A stretch of 14,934 nt of DNA from JBGTCD01 sp041749015. GTDB lineage: Bacteria; Bacteroidota; Bacteroidia; Cytophagales; Cyclobacteriaceae. Below, one piece after another: positions 1 through 6,979 of the stretch. The DNA is taken from NCBI GenBank assembly GCA_041749015.1, contig JBGTCD010000097.1, forward strand, positions 1-14,934, in the 5' to 3' direction. The notes under the pieces are model-generated. The model was given only the letters and a program-made list of their open reading frames with translations. It was not told where the DNA came from and ran no database searches. A program made the translations under genes and the position numbers. Numbering within the stretch: the stretch's first letter is position 1; the number at the start of each line of letters is the position of its first letter.

Positions 1-1
1 A

Positions 2-814
2 GCTAAAATTCCTGCCAACATTCATATTGAATTGGAAACCGGGATGAACCGCACCGGATTTCATAAGCCAGGCCTTGAAAAGGTGGTGAAACTCATTAAG
101 GATCATCCCGATGAGGTGCAGGTGCAGGGGGTATGCACACACTTTGCTGGTGCTGAAAGCGTAGCCAATTATTTAAGGATAAAAAACCAGCAAGAGGTAT
201 TCAGGAAAAATTCACAATGGCTCAAAAAGCAAGGCATCATCCCAAAAAAGTACCATACGGCCTGCTCGGCAGCATCCATCGTATATCCCAAAACAATGAT
301 GGATTTGGTCCGTATTGGCATCCTGCAATATGGATTTTGGCCCAGCAGAGAAGTATTCATAGACTATTTGGGCAAGAAGAAAAACGGAGAGTCTAAGGAA
401 GACCCACTTAAAAGGGTGATCTCCTGGAAAAGCAAAGTGATGAGCACCAAAACAGTTTTGCCAGGAGAATTTGTAGGGTACGGCACTACATTTCTGGCCC
501 AGCAGAAAATGAAAATTGCTACAGTCCCGGTGGGGTATTCGCATGGATACAGCCGGATGTTGAGTAACCAGGGACGGGTGCTTATCAATGGCAAGCGGCT
601 CTCTGTAATCGGTATCGTAAACATGAATGTAATGATGGTGGATATCTTAGAAGCCCCGGAGACCAAAAAGGGGGACGAGGTGGTCCTAATTGGTTATCAG
701 GATGAACTGGAAATCACTGTTGGGTCTTTCGGAGAACTCAGTAGCCAGCTCAACTATGAACTGCTCACCCGCCTGCCTCATGATATCCCTAGAATAGTAA
801 AAAACAAAGATTAA
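2..814 (+). CDS. alr: Alanine racemase, C-terminal 270 residues (5' end outside window)
   Basis: PLP-dependent fold-type III racemase that interconverts L- and D-alanine for peptidoglycan synthesis. The reading frame is open from base 2, so the gene begins left of the window; about 100 N-terminal residues, including the PLP lysine, are missing. Counting visible codons, one sees the barrel motif ETGMNRTGF (12-20), THFAGAES (46-53), CSAAS (88-92) and DLVRIGILQYG (101-111). Then follow VGYGTTF (158-164), whose Tyr160 matches the second catalytic base (Tyr265 of the Geobacillus enzyme), and VGYSHGYSR (177-185). Two divergences stand out. The usual Cys-Met-Asp of the active site is Asn-Met-Asn (207-209), and the end reads LTRLPHDIPR, where His260 falls at the position of the usual active-site Tyr354. 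The TAA stop overlaps the ATG of the next gene. The TTG at 32 is an internal codon, not the start. Alanine is the default substrate; a broader amino-acid racemase is possible. Confidence 0.9.
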   Translation, partial: AKIPANIHIELETGMNRTGFHKPGLEKVVKLIKDHPDEVQVQGVCTHFAGAESVANYLRIKNQQEVFRKNSQWLKKQGIIPKKYHTACSAASIVYPKTMMDLVRIGILQYGFWPSREVFIDYLGKKKNGESKEDPLKRVISWKSKVMSTKTVLPGEFVGYGTTFLAQQKMKIATVPVGYSHGYSRMLSNQGRVLINGKRLSVIGIVNMNVMMVDILEAPETKKGDEVVLIGYQDELEITVGSFGELSSQLNYELLTRLPHDIPRIVKNKD

Positions 815-1890
815 TGGCCTATATAGAATTATACAGAAATAAACTTCAGCATAATTTTAATTTTCTTAAAAAATTATTTGATGAGCGCCATATTGATTGG
901 GGAATCGTCACCAAACTGCTTTGTGGTCATAAACCCTACCTCAGAGAGGTGATCAACCTTGGGATAATGGAGATTCATGATTCCAGAATCAGTAACCTAA
1001 AGGCAGTGAAGGAAATCAATCCTGAAGTGCAGACGGTATACATCAAGCCGCCTGCCAAGCGCAGCATCCCCAGAGTGATGGAATATGCTGATGTTAGCTT
1101 CAATACGGAGTTTTCTACCATTAAAATGCTTTCCGATGAGGCAGTAAAACAAGGCAAAGACCACAAAATTATTATCATGGTAGAAATGGGAGACCTCAGA
1201 GAGGGCGTACTGGGGGAAGAGGTATTAGAATTTTACGGCAAAGTATTTGAACTTCCAGGCATTGAAATTATTGGTCTTGGCACCAACCTCAATTGCCTCC
1301 ATGGCGTAATGCCATCCCAGGATAAACTCATCCAGCTAAGCCTGTACGAACAACTGATCGAAGCCAAGTTTAACAGGAAAATTCCTTGGGTTTCCGGTGG
1401 TACATCGGTGGCCATCCCCTTACTTTTAAAAAATATGCGCCCACTGGGTGTAAATCACTTCAGGATTGGGGAGACTTTGTATTTTGGCCTTAATCTTTTT
1501 TCCATGGAAACCATCAAAGGCATGAACGATGATGTGTTTAAACTTCATACTGAAATCATTGAACTCCATAAAAAGCCCAAAGTGCCCTTGGGTGACCTCG
1601 CAGAAAACCCTTCTGGAGAAGTATTTGAGGTGAATGAAGAAGATTACGGGAAGTATTCCTACCGGGCCATCATTGATATAGGCCTATTGGATATTGCACC
1701 GGAATATCTGATACCTGACGACAAGCATCTGGAGATCAGCGGTGCCAGTTCAGACATGCTGGTCATTGACCTTGGAGACACGGAAAGAAATTATAAGGTA
1801 GGGGATCTTATTTCATTTAAATTAAGGTATATGGGTGCCTTGAGTATCCTTAATTCAAGTTATATTGACAAAAAAATCGTAGAAAAATGA
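814..1890 (+). CDS. Alanine/ornithine racemase family PLP-dependent enzyme
   Basis: Full-length 358-residue PLP enzyme of the family that includes clostridial ornithine racemase. It is likely a cytosolic amino-acid racemase; the substrate cannot be read from sequence. Lys34 in IVTKLLCGH is the expected PLP Schiff-base lysine. Other family blocks are VEMGDLREG (123-131), VSGGTS (193-198), FRIGETL (216-222), GMNDDVF (236-242) and GASSDMLVIDLGD (310-322). These match, from memory, the Clostridium sticklandii ornithine racemase pattern (VDLGDLREG, VSGGNS, GMNNDVF, GASSDHLIVD). It begins at an ATG overlapping the upstream racemase stop (TAATG), and its own stop overlaps the next start (ATGA). Translational coupling of the three genes is therefore likely. 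It is not a duplicate of alr: the two share fold but little motif sequence. Ornithine, alanine, lysine or another basic amino acid are all possible substrates. Confidence 0.88.
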   Translation: MAYIELYRNKLQHNFNFLKKLFDERHIDWGIVTKLLCGHKPYLREVINLGIMEIHDSRISNLKAVKEINPEVQTVYIKPPAKRSIPRVMEYADVSFNTEFSTIKMLSDEAVKQGKDHKIIIMVEMGDLREGVLGEEVLEFYGKVFELPGIEIIGLGTNLNCLHGVMPSQDKLIQLSLYEQLIEAKFNRKIPWVSGGTSVAIPLLLKNMRPLGVNHFRIGETLYFGLNLFSMETIKGMNDDVFKLHTEIIELHKKPKVPLGDLAENPSGEVFEVNEEDYGKYSYRAIIDIGLLDIAPEYLIPDDKHLEISGASSDMLVIDLGDTERNYKVGDLISFKLRYMGALSILNSSYIDKKIVEK

Positions 1891-2465
1891 GTTTAAAATA
1901 TTGTGTAATTTATGGTTCGGTAAGGGAAAAGCGTCAGGGCATCAAAGGGGCTTTATTTATAATCAACCAGCTTAAAGACCGGGGCCATGAGGTTAAATTT
2001 CTGGATGCAAAAGAAGTAGATCTCCCATTTCTTGATAAAATTTACAAGGAATTCGAATCAGGCAGTGCTCCTGAAAACATGGAAAAAGCAGCCGCAACCC
2101 TGCGATGGGCCGATGCATTTGTCATTGTGACCGGTGAATACAACCATGGTTTGCCTCCGGCCTTAAAAAACCTCCTGGACCATTTCCAAAAGGAATATTT
2201 TTTCAAGCCCAGTGGCATCGCTTCTTATAGTGCAGGTGCCATGGGAGGGGTCAGGGCTGCCATGCATATCCGCAACGTATTAGGAGAGCTCGGTATGCCA
2301 TCCATACCTTCTATTTATGCCATGCCTGTAGTTCAAAAATCTGTTGACGAAGAGGGTAATGCCCTGGAGGAAAAATATAATAAGCGCATCTGCAAATTCC
2401 TTGATGAGTTGGAATGGTATACCAGGGCACTGAAAAATGAAAGGGACAAGGGCTTGCCTTACTAA
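1887..2465 (+). CDS. NAD(P)H-dependent FMN reductase (NADPH-dependent flavin/quinone reductase family)
   Basis: A 192-residue flavodoxin-like reductase that uses NAD(P)H to reduce bound FMN, and through it flavins, quinones, azo or nitro compounds. The family motifs are clear: an N-terminal phosphate-binding loop GSVREKRQG (10-18), the flavin-contacting TGEYNHGLPPALKNLLD (82-98) and SAGAMGG (115-121). Length is normal for the PF03358 family and no membrane segment or signal is seen, so it should be cytosolic. The ATG overlaps the stop of the upstream racemase (ATGA), making it the third gene of the racemase operon. No biochemical link between a flavin reductase and amino-acid racemases is obvious. 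It could protect against quinones or support an unseen oxidoreductase. Substrate unknown; family assignment firm. Confidence 0.9.
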   Translation: MSLKYCVIYGSVREKRQGIKGALFIINQLKDRGHEVKFLDAKEVDLPFLDKIYKEFESGSAPENMEKAAATLRWADAFVIVTGEYNHGLPPALKNLLDHFQKEYFFKPSGIASYSAGAMGGVRAAMHIRNVLGELGMPSIPSIYAMPVVQKSVDEEGNALEEKYNKRICKFLDELEWYTRALKNERDKGLPY

Positions 2466-2540
2466 TTTATATCCGGTGTTAAAGCTTATTTCCTGATCCC
2501 ACCACTCATATAAAATTTGAATCCGGGAGGTGGATTTCCG

Positions 2541-2570
2541 TTTGAATGTTTTTCAGAACTTTTATCTTGC
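2541..2570 (+). promoter_or_regulatory. Possible Bacteroidota-type promoter for the PIG-L / symporter unit
   Basis: TTTG at 2541-2544 and TATCTTGC at 2563-2570 are separated by 18 bases, close to the Bacteroidota -33 TTTG / -7 TAnnTTTG arrangement, though the -7 box is imperfect. The predicted transcript start would leave a leader of roughly 30 bases before the ATG at 2605. The 139-base gap (2466-2604) is the only break between the racemase operon and the deacetylase, so a promoter is expected here. Assigned by eye. Confidence 0.35.
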
Positions 2571-2604
2571 GGGGGCGTAATTGGTGAGGTAAAGCGCAAA
2601 TACT

Positions 2605-5133
2605 ATGTATAGAAATCTTATTCCGGCCTTTATATTTATTTTTTTAGGCTCAATTACCGTGTCAGGGCAGCCTGGGGCTTCATCATCGGAGATCTACAAA
2701 GATATTGAAAAGCTGGGGGTCCTGGGCTCCGTACTCTATGTGGCTGCCCACCCGGATGATGAGAATACCCGCATGATTGCCTGGTTGGCACAGGGCGAAA
2801 AGGTGCGTTCTGCTTATCTTTCTCTCACCCGTGGGGATGGTGGCCAAAACCTCATCGGGCCCGAAATCGGTCCGGGATTAGGAGTAATCCGCACACAAGA
2901 GTTAGTTGAAGCAAGGAAAATTGATGGAGGGCACCAGTTTTTCACCAGGGCTGTAGATTTTGGATATTCCAAATCACCTGAAGAAACCCTCAGCAAATGG
3001 GACAAGGAATTAATTCTTAAGGACATTGTATGGGTGGTGCGGTCTTTCAAACCTGATGTGATCATCACGCGCTTCCCGCCGGATAGCAGAGCAGGGCATG
3101 GCCACCATACTGCCTCAGCCATGCTTGCTGAGGAGGCCTTTAAAGCAGCCGGTGACCCGAATCGGTTTCCGGAACAGCTACAGGAACTGGAAGTATGGAA
3201 GCCTAAACGCATTTATTGGAATACCGGCAGGTGGTGGTACCCTGAAATGACCGAAGATGAGGAAGGCATTATCAGTCTTGATGTTGGCGGTTTCGATCCT
3301 GTCCTAGGCACTTCTTATGCTGAGATTGCTGCCAAGAGCCGCAGCATGCATCAAAGTCAGGGATTTGGAAGCACGGCTTCAAGAGGGCCTCAGCCGGAAT
3401 ACCTTCTCTTATCGGAAGGTACCAGCTCTAAGAAGGATATTTTTGAAGGCATTGACCTGACCTGGTCCAGAATTCCCGGGGGCGGGAAGGTACAGCCATT
3501 GGTGGCCCATATTCTTCAGGGGTTTAATATTAATGACCCATCCGCCTCTGTTCCTGCTATGATCGCGCTTAGGAGAGTCTTAACCGGATTACCGGATTCC
3601 TATTATAAAAGCATTAAGCTTAAAGATATAGATGCGGTAATTCTGAAAGCCCTGGGTGTTTACACAGAGGTATATGCCTCACAGCCCTTGCACCATCCGG
3701 GGGCTGAATCAGAAATTCAGGTCAGAATCATCAACCGGTCAAAAACTCCCATTAAGTGGTCCGGCTTTTCTATTGAAGGCGCATCCTATGACACCTTAAT
3801 GGATGTTTCCCTTGAATATAACGATCCGGCAAGAATTACCATTCAAGCCAGGATCCCAGGAAACACGCCTTTTTCCGAATCCTATTGGCTTAAGGATAAG
3901 GAAGTGCTAGAAAAACTAGCCGCCATAGAGGCCACTAAGCCTGAAAATGATCCCGTGCTCCATGGTAATTTTGCCGTTCAGATCATGGGGGAGACCATCA
4001 TGTATCAAAAGCCTGTTCAGTATCGTTGGAATGATCCGGTAATGGGGGAGAAGATCAGGAATATCGGGATCGTACCCCCAGTATCCATCAGCATGGACGA
4101 AAGTATTTATTTGTTAAGACCAGGAAAATCAACCACCATCAATGTAACCCTGGAATCTCTTACAGGGAAGGCTACCGGCTCCCTCCGCCTTCAAATGAAT
4201 AATGGGGTAAGCATTTCTCCCGAAGCTTATGACTTCTCGCTAAGTAAAACCGGTGAAAAAGTGAGTTTTGAATTTACCATGGCTCCTGGAAAAGACTTTC
4301 GTGATGGACAAGTCAGTGCTGCTGTGGAAACCGGGGATTTTAAATATAGTCTGGGAGTGAAGGAGATTGATTATGACCATATCAGCCCACAGTTGATGTT
4401 TCCAAAGGCTGTGTCTCGAGTGATCCAGCCGGATTTGCAGGTGGCCTCTCATAAAATAGCCTATATCCAAGGTGCAGGAGATGAAATCCCCAAAGCGCTG
4501 AGGCGGATGGGTCTTGAGGTAGACGAGATCAATGCCGAGGATTTCAAACCTGAACAAATGCTCCGATATGGTGCCATCGTCCTTGGCATCAGACTTTTAA
4601 ATACCTACTCCAAGGCTGATGCGCTTATGACTGACCTTATGCATTATTCCAAAGAGGGGGGCACGGTGATTGTTCAGTATAATACGACCATGAGAATGCG
4701 GGCTGAGGAGTTTTCGCCTTATCCTATCAGTATTTCCCGCAATAGAATCACCCAGGAAGATGCACCGGTAAAGCTTATTAACCCCAAGCACCCTGTGCTG
4801 AATACCCCCAATAAAATCAATCTTGATGATTTTAATGGTTGGGTGCAGGAAAGAGGACTGTACTTCCCCAATTCCTGGGATAAGGCTTTTGAGCCGGTGA
4901 TTTCCAGTCAGGATCCGGGGGAGGATCCGCTCGAAGGGGGTATATTGGTGGCGCCATACGGCAAAGGCTATTATGTTTATACCTCTTTGTCCTGGTTCAG
5001 GCAGTTACCGGCGGGGGTGCCGGGTGCATACAGGATATTTGCGAATCTTGTATCGCTCAAGCAGCCTCTCAAGTCGGAGGGAAAGAGCAAAAAGAACCGT
5101 GACTCCATAAATTCAAATGATCATGGAAAATAA
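2605..5133 (+). CDS. Secreted PIG-L (LmbE-like) family deacetylase with C-terminal glutamine-amidotransferase-like domain
   Basis: An 842-residue exported protein. A hydrophobic signal peptide covers residues 1-21 (cut likely near VSGQ). A zinc-dependent PIG-L N-deacetylase domain follows (about 40-230), with the metal motif AHPDDE (48-53; His49 and Asp52) and GHGHHTAS (164-171), where His168 should be the third zinc ligand. The middle (about 370-600) looks beta-rich and carries no motif I recognise. Residues about 617-825 resemble a class I glutamine-amidotransferase-like fold, but the nucleophile region reads VLGIRLLN, with no cysteine, so this domain is probably non-catalytic, perhaps carbohydrate-binding. 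The whole protein contains no cysteine. PIG-L enzymes deacetylate GlcNAc-type groups; the natural substrate here is unknown. The gene end overlaps the following small membrane-protein gene by 11 bases, linking it to a symporter. It is much larger than MshB/BshB-type enzymes and is exported, so a role in bacillithiol synthesis is unlikely. Confidence 0.88.
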   Translation: MYRNLIPAFIFIFLGSITVSGQPGASSSEIYKDIEKLGVLGSVLYVAAHPDDENTRMIAWLAQGEKVRSAYLSLTRGDGGQNLIGPEIGPGLGVIRTQELVEARKIDGGHQFFTRAVDFGYSKSPEETLSKWDKELILKDIVWVVRSFKPDVIITRFPPDSRAGHGHHTASAMLAEEAFKAAGDPNRFPEQLQELEVWKPKRIYWNTGRWWYPEMTEDEEGIISLDVGGFDPVLGTSYAEIAAKSRSMHQSQGFGSTASRGPQPEYLLLSEGTSSKKDIFEGIDLTWSRIPGGGKVQPLVAHILQGFNINDPSASVPAMIALRRVLTGLPDSYYKSIKLKDIDAVILKALGVYTEVYASQPLHHPGAESEIQVRIINRSKTPIKWSGFSIEGASYDTLMDVSLEYNDPARITIQARIPGNTPFSESYWLKDKEVLEKLAAIEATKPENDPVLHGNFAVQIMGETIMYQKPVQYRWNDPVMGEKIRNIGIVPPVSISMDESIYLLRPGKSTTINVTLESLTGKATGSLRLQMNNGVSISPEAYDFSLSKTGEKVSFEFTMAPGKDFRDGQVSAAVETGDFKYSLGVKEIDYDHISPQLMFPKAVSRVIQPDLQVASHKIAYIQGAGDEIPKALRRMGLEVDEINAEDFKPEQMLRYGAIVLGIRLLNTYSKADALMTDLMHYSKEGGTVIVQYNTTMRMRAEEFSPYPISISRNRITQEDAPVKLINPKHPVLNTPNKINLDDFNGWVQERGLYFPNSWDKAFEPVISSQDPGEDPLEGGILVAPYGKGYYVYTSLSWFRQLPAGVPGAYRIFANLVSLKQPLKSEGKSKKNRDSINSNDHGK

Positions 5134-5254
5134 GAAGGAAAATGATGAAAAACCACCATTTTTCAGCTCCTGGTCCAGGATTTATATGGTAGTGCTTGGC
5201 TTTCTGGGCCTCCTGATCATACTTTTTTATTGGTTAACTCTTGCGGTCCGATGA
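5123..5254 (+). CDS. Small single-span membrane protein (43 residues) coupled to the sodium:solute symporter
   Basis: A short gene lying between the deacetylase and the symporter. It encodes a charged N-terminus (MENKKENDEK), a PPFFSSWSR linker (11-19), and one strong hydrophobic span (about 20-42: IYMVVLGFLGLLIILFYWL, then TLAV), ending in Arg43. Support for it being real: it fills the gap between the two genes completely, it overlaps the deacetylase stop by 11 bases, and its TGA overlaps the symporter ATG in an ATGA junction. The layout resembles other solute:sodium symporters that are preceded by a small membrane subunit (for example the DUF4212 small-subunit type), but I do not claim membership, as this protein is about half that size. 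An in-frame ATG at 5117 is an alternative start (45 residues). A likely role is assembly, stability or coupling of the symporter; this is inference. No cysteine and no lipobox are present. Confidence 0.75.
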   Translation: MENKKENDEKPPFFSSWSRIYMVVLGFLGLLIILFYWLTLAVR

Positions 5255-6960
5255 GCAGCCTCGATTGGTTGGTCCTTTCTTCTACGCTTATTTTTATTGT
5301 TTCATACGGAGTATGGCGCACCCGTGGCTCCAAAGATATCAGTGGGTATTTAAAAGGGGACAATACTATGAAATGGGGAACAGTCGGGCTCTCGGTAATG
5401 GCCACCCAGGCCAGTGCAATTACCTTCCTTTCTACGCCGGGGCAGGCTTATGAGTCTGGGATGGACTTCGTTCAAAATTACTTTGGACTTCCCCTTGCCT
5501 TGATCATAGTCGCAGCGGTATTTATTCCTATATTTTACCGGCTCAAGGTTTACACTGCTTACGAATATCTGGAAAACCGATTTGACCACCGGACCCGCAT
5601 CCTGGGCGCTCTGCTTTTTTTAGTGCAGCGCGGGCTCGCTGCTGGTATTACGATTTATGCACCGGCCATTGTCCTGTCCACTATGCTCGGCTGGAACCTC
5701 ACCTTTACCATCCTGGTAGTGGGTATTTTGGTGATCATTTACACCGTTTCGGGTGGTACCAGAGCGGTTAGTCTTACTCAAAAATATCAGATGGGAGTCA
5801 TCATGCTGGGCATGGTGATCGCTTTTATTTTAATCCTCCAGAAGATGCCTGAAGGGGTAGGGCTAGGCTCCATGGTATCCCTAGCCGGAAACATGGGTAA
5901 GATGGAGGTGGTTGACTTTTCGCTTGATTTTAGCAAGCGGTATACGTTTTGGTCCGGGATTACCGGCGGGCTGTTCCTGGCTTTATCCTATTTTGGTACC
6001 GACCAGTCTCAGGTCTCACGATACATTGGAGCCAGTTCCATTACAGAAAGCCGCATGGGCCTGATGTTTAATGCGATATTCAAGATACCGATGCAGTTTT
6101 TCATACTTCTTACTGGGGTAATGGTTTTTATGTTTTACCAATTCGAAAAGCCACCTGTTTTCTTTAAGCAAGTTGCTATGGAACAAGGGCTTAGCGGTCC
6201 ATATGCAGAAGAAATGAGGGCAGCTAATGAGGCCCACGATCAAAACTTCATCCTTAAAAAGGAGGCTTTGGAGCAACTGCTACAGGCCAGGGCATCTGAA
6301 GACCCTGTGGCAATGGCGGAGGCGAGAGATTTGGTAGATCAGCGATTAGCAGAACATAAGGCCATCAGAACTGAAGTTAAAGATTTGCTCGTAAAGACTG
6401 ATGACAGAATTGAGGTAAAAGATTCTGACTATGTGTTTTTAACTTTTGTGCTCAATTACCTGCCGGCTGGATTCATAGGATTGCTTTTGGCGGTCATACT
6501 TTCAGCAGCCATGTCGTCTACATCCTCTGAACTCAACGCCCTTGCATCGACTTCCATGGTTGATTTTTACAAACGATGGTTTTACCCTGATGCATCCCCA
6601 AAGCATTATCTGACCGTCTCCAAACTCCTGACAGCAGGGTGGGGTGTATTGGCCATTACTTTTGCGTTGTTGGCATACATGGCAGAAAACCTCATTGAAA
6701 TGGTTAATATCGTAGGCTCTTTGTTTTATGGTACCATCCTGGGGATCTTCATAGTTGGTTTTTTTATTAAATATATTCGCGGCATCGCAGTCTTTTGGGC
6801 GGCACTCCTTGCTGAGGCTTTGGTGATCACCCTGCACTTCCTCACGGTGTACGAAATATTCGTGCTGAGCTATTTATGGTACAATGTGATTGGCTGTGCA
6901 TTGGTAATTGTCTTCGGCTTTATCTTTCAGTTTCTTAAAACTGAAAAGCAATTATCATGA
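5251..6960 (+). CDS. Sodium:solute symporter family transporter (SSS)
   Basis: A 569-residue inner-membrane transporter of the solute:sodium symporter family (LeuT fold), with about a dozen hydrophobic segments. Family marks include the N-terminal GVWRTRGSKDISGYLKG, MATQASAITFLSTPG, YTVSGGTRAV, and the Na2-site helix SAAMSSTSSELNALAS. There Ser422 and Ser423 line up with the sodium-binding serines of vSGLT. The start is taken at ATG 5251 because it forms an ATGA junction with the small gene upstream and opens directly on the first membrane helix; a TTG at 5230 would only add seven residues. An unusual feature is a soluble, highly charged insertion of about 95 residues (about 297-393), predicted helical or coiled-coil, just before the Na2-site helix. 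The substrate is not readable; an amino sugar, acidic sugar or amino acid are options. Its coupling to a secreted deacetylase hints at uptake of a deacetylated product. Confidence 0.88.
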   Translation: MSSLDWLVLSSTLIFIVSYGVWRTRGSKDISGYLKGDNTMKWGTVGLSVMATQASAITFLSTPGQAYESGMDFVQNYFGLPLALIIVAAVFIPIFYRLKVYTAYEYLENRFDHRTRILGALLFLVQRGLAAGITIYAPAIVLSTMLGWNLTFTILVVGILVIIYTVSGGTRAVSLTQKYQMGVIMLGMVIAFILILQKMPEGVGLGSMVSLAGNMGKMEVVDFSLDFSKRYTFWSGITGGLFLALSYFGTDQSQVSRYIGASSITESRMGLMFNAIFKIPMQFFILLTGVMVFMFYQFEKPPVFFKQVAMEQGLSGPYAEEMRAANEAHDQNFILKKEALEQLLQARASEDPVAMAEARDLVDQRLAEHKAIRTEVKDLLVKTDDRIEVKDSDYVFLTFVLNYLPAGFIGLLLAVILSAAMSSTSSELNALASTSMVDFYKRWFYPDASPKHYLTVSKLLTAGWGVLAITFALLAYMAENLIEMVNIVGSLFYGTILGIFIVGFFIKYIRGIAVFWAALLAEALVITLHFLTVYEIFVLSYLWYNVIGCALVIVFGFIFQFLKTEKQLS

Positions 6961-6979
6961 TGAGCCGCATAATCAATGA

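Noticed and set aside
2496..2535. ATCC(C)ACC / GGTGGAT pairing after the FMN reductase gene as a terminator
   Set aside because: The stem has a bulge, the loop would be about 25 bases, and no U-run follows.
2814..3212. 132-codon open frame on the - strand
   Set aside because: Antisense to the PIG-L catalytic domain, serine/proline-rich, no start context or motif.
2605..5133. Bacillithiol-type BshB deacetylase
   Set aside because: BshB enzymes are small and cytosolic; this protein is exported, 842 residues long and has extra domains.
5230..5250. TTG start giving the symporter seven extra N-terminal residues
   Set aside because: The added residues (MVNSCGP) come from the out-of-frame end of the small membrane-protein gene; the ATG at 5251 forms an ATGA junction and starts just before the first helix.
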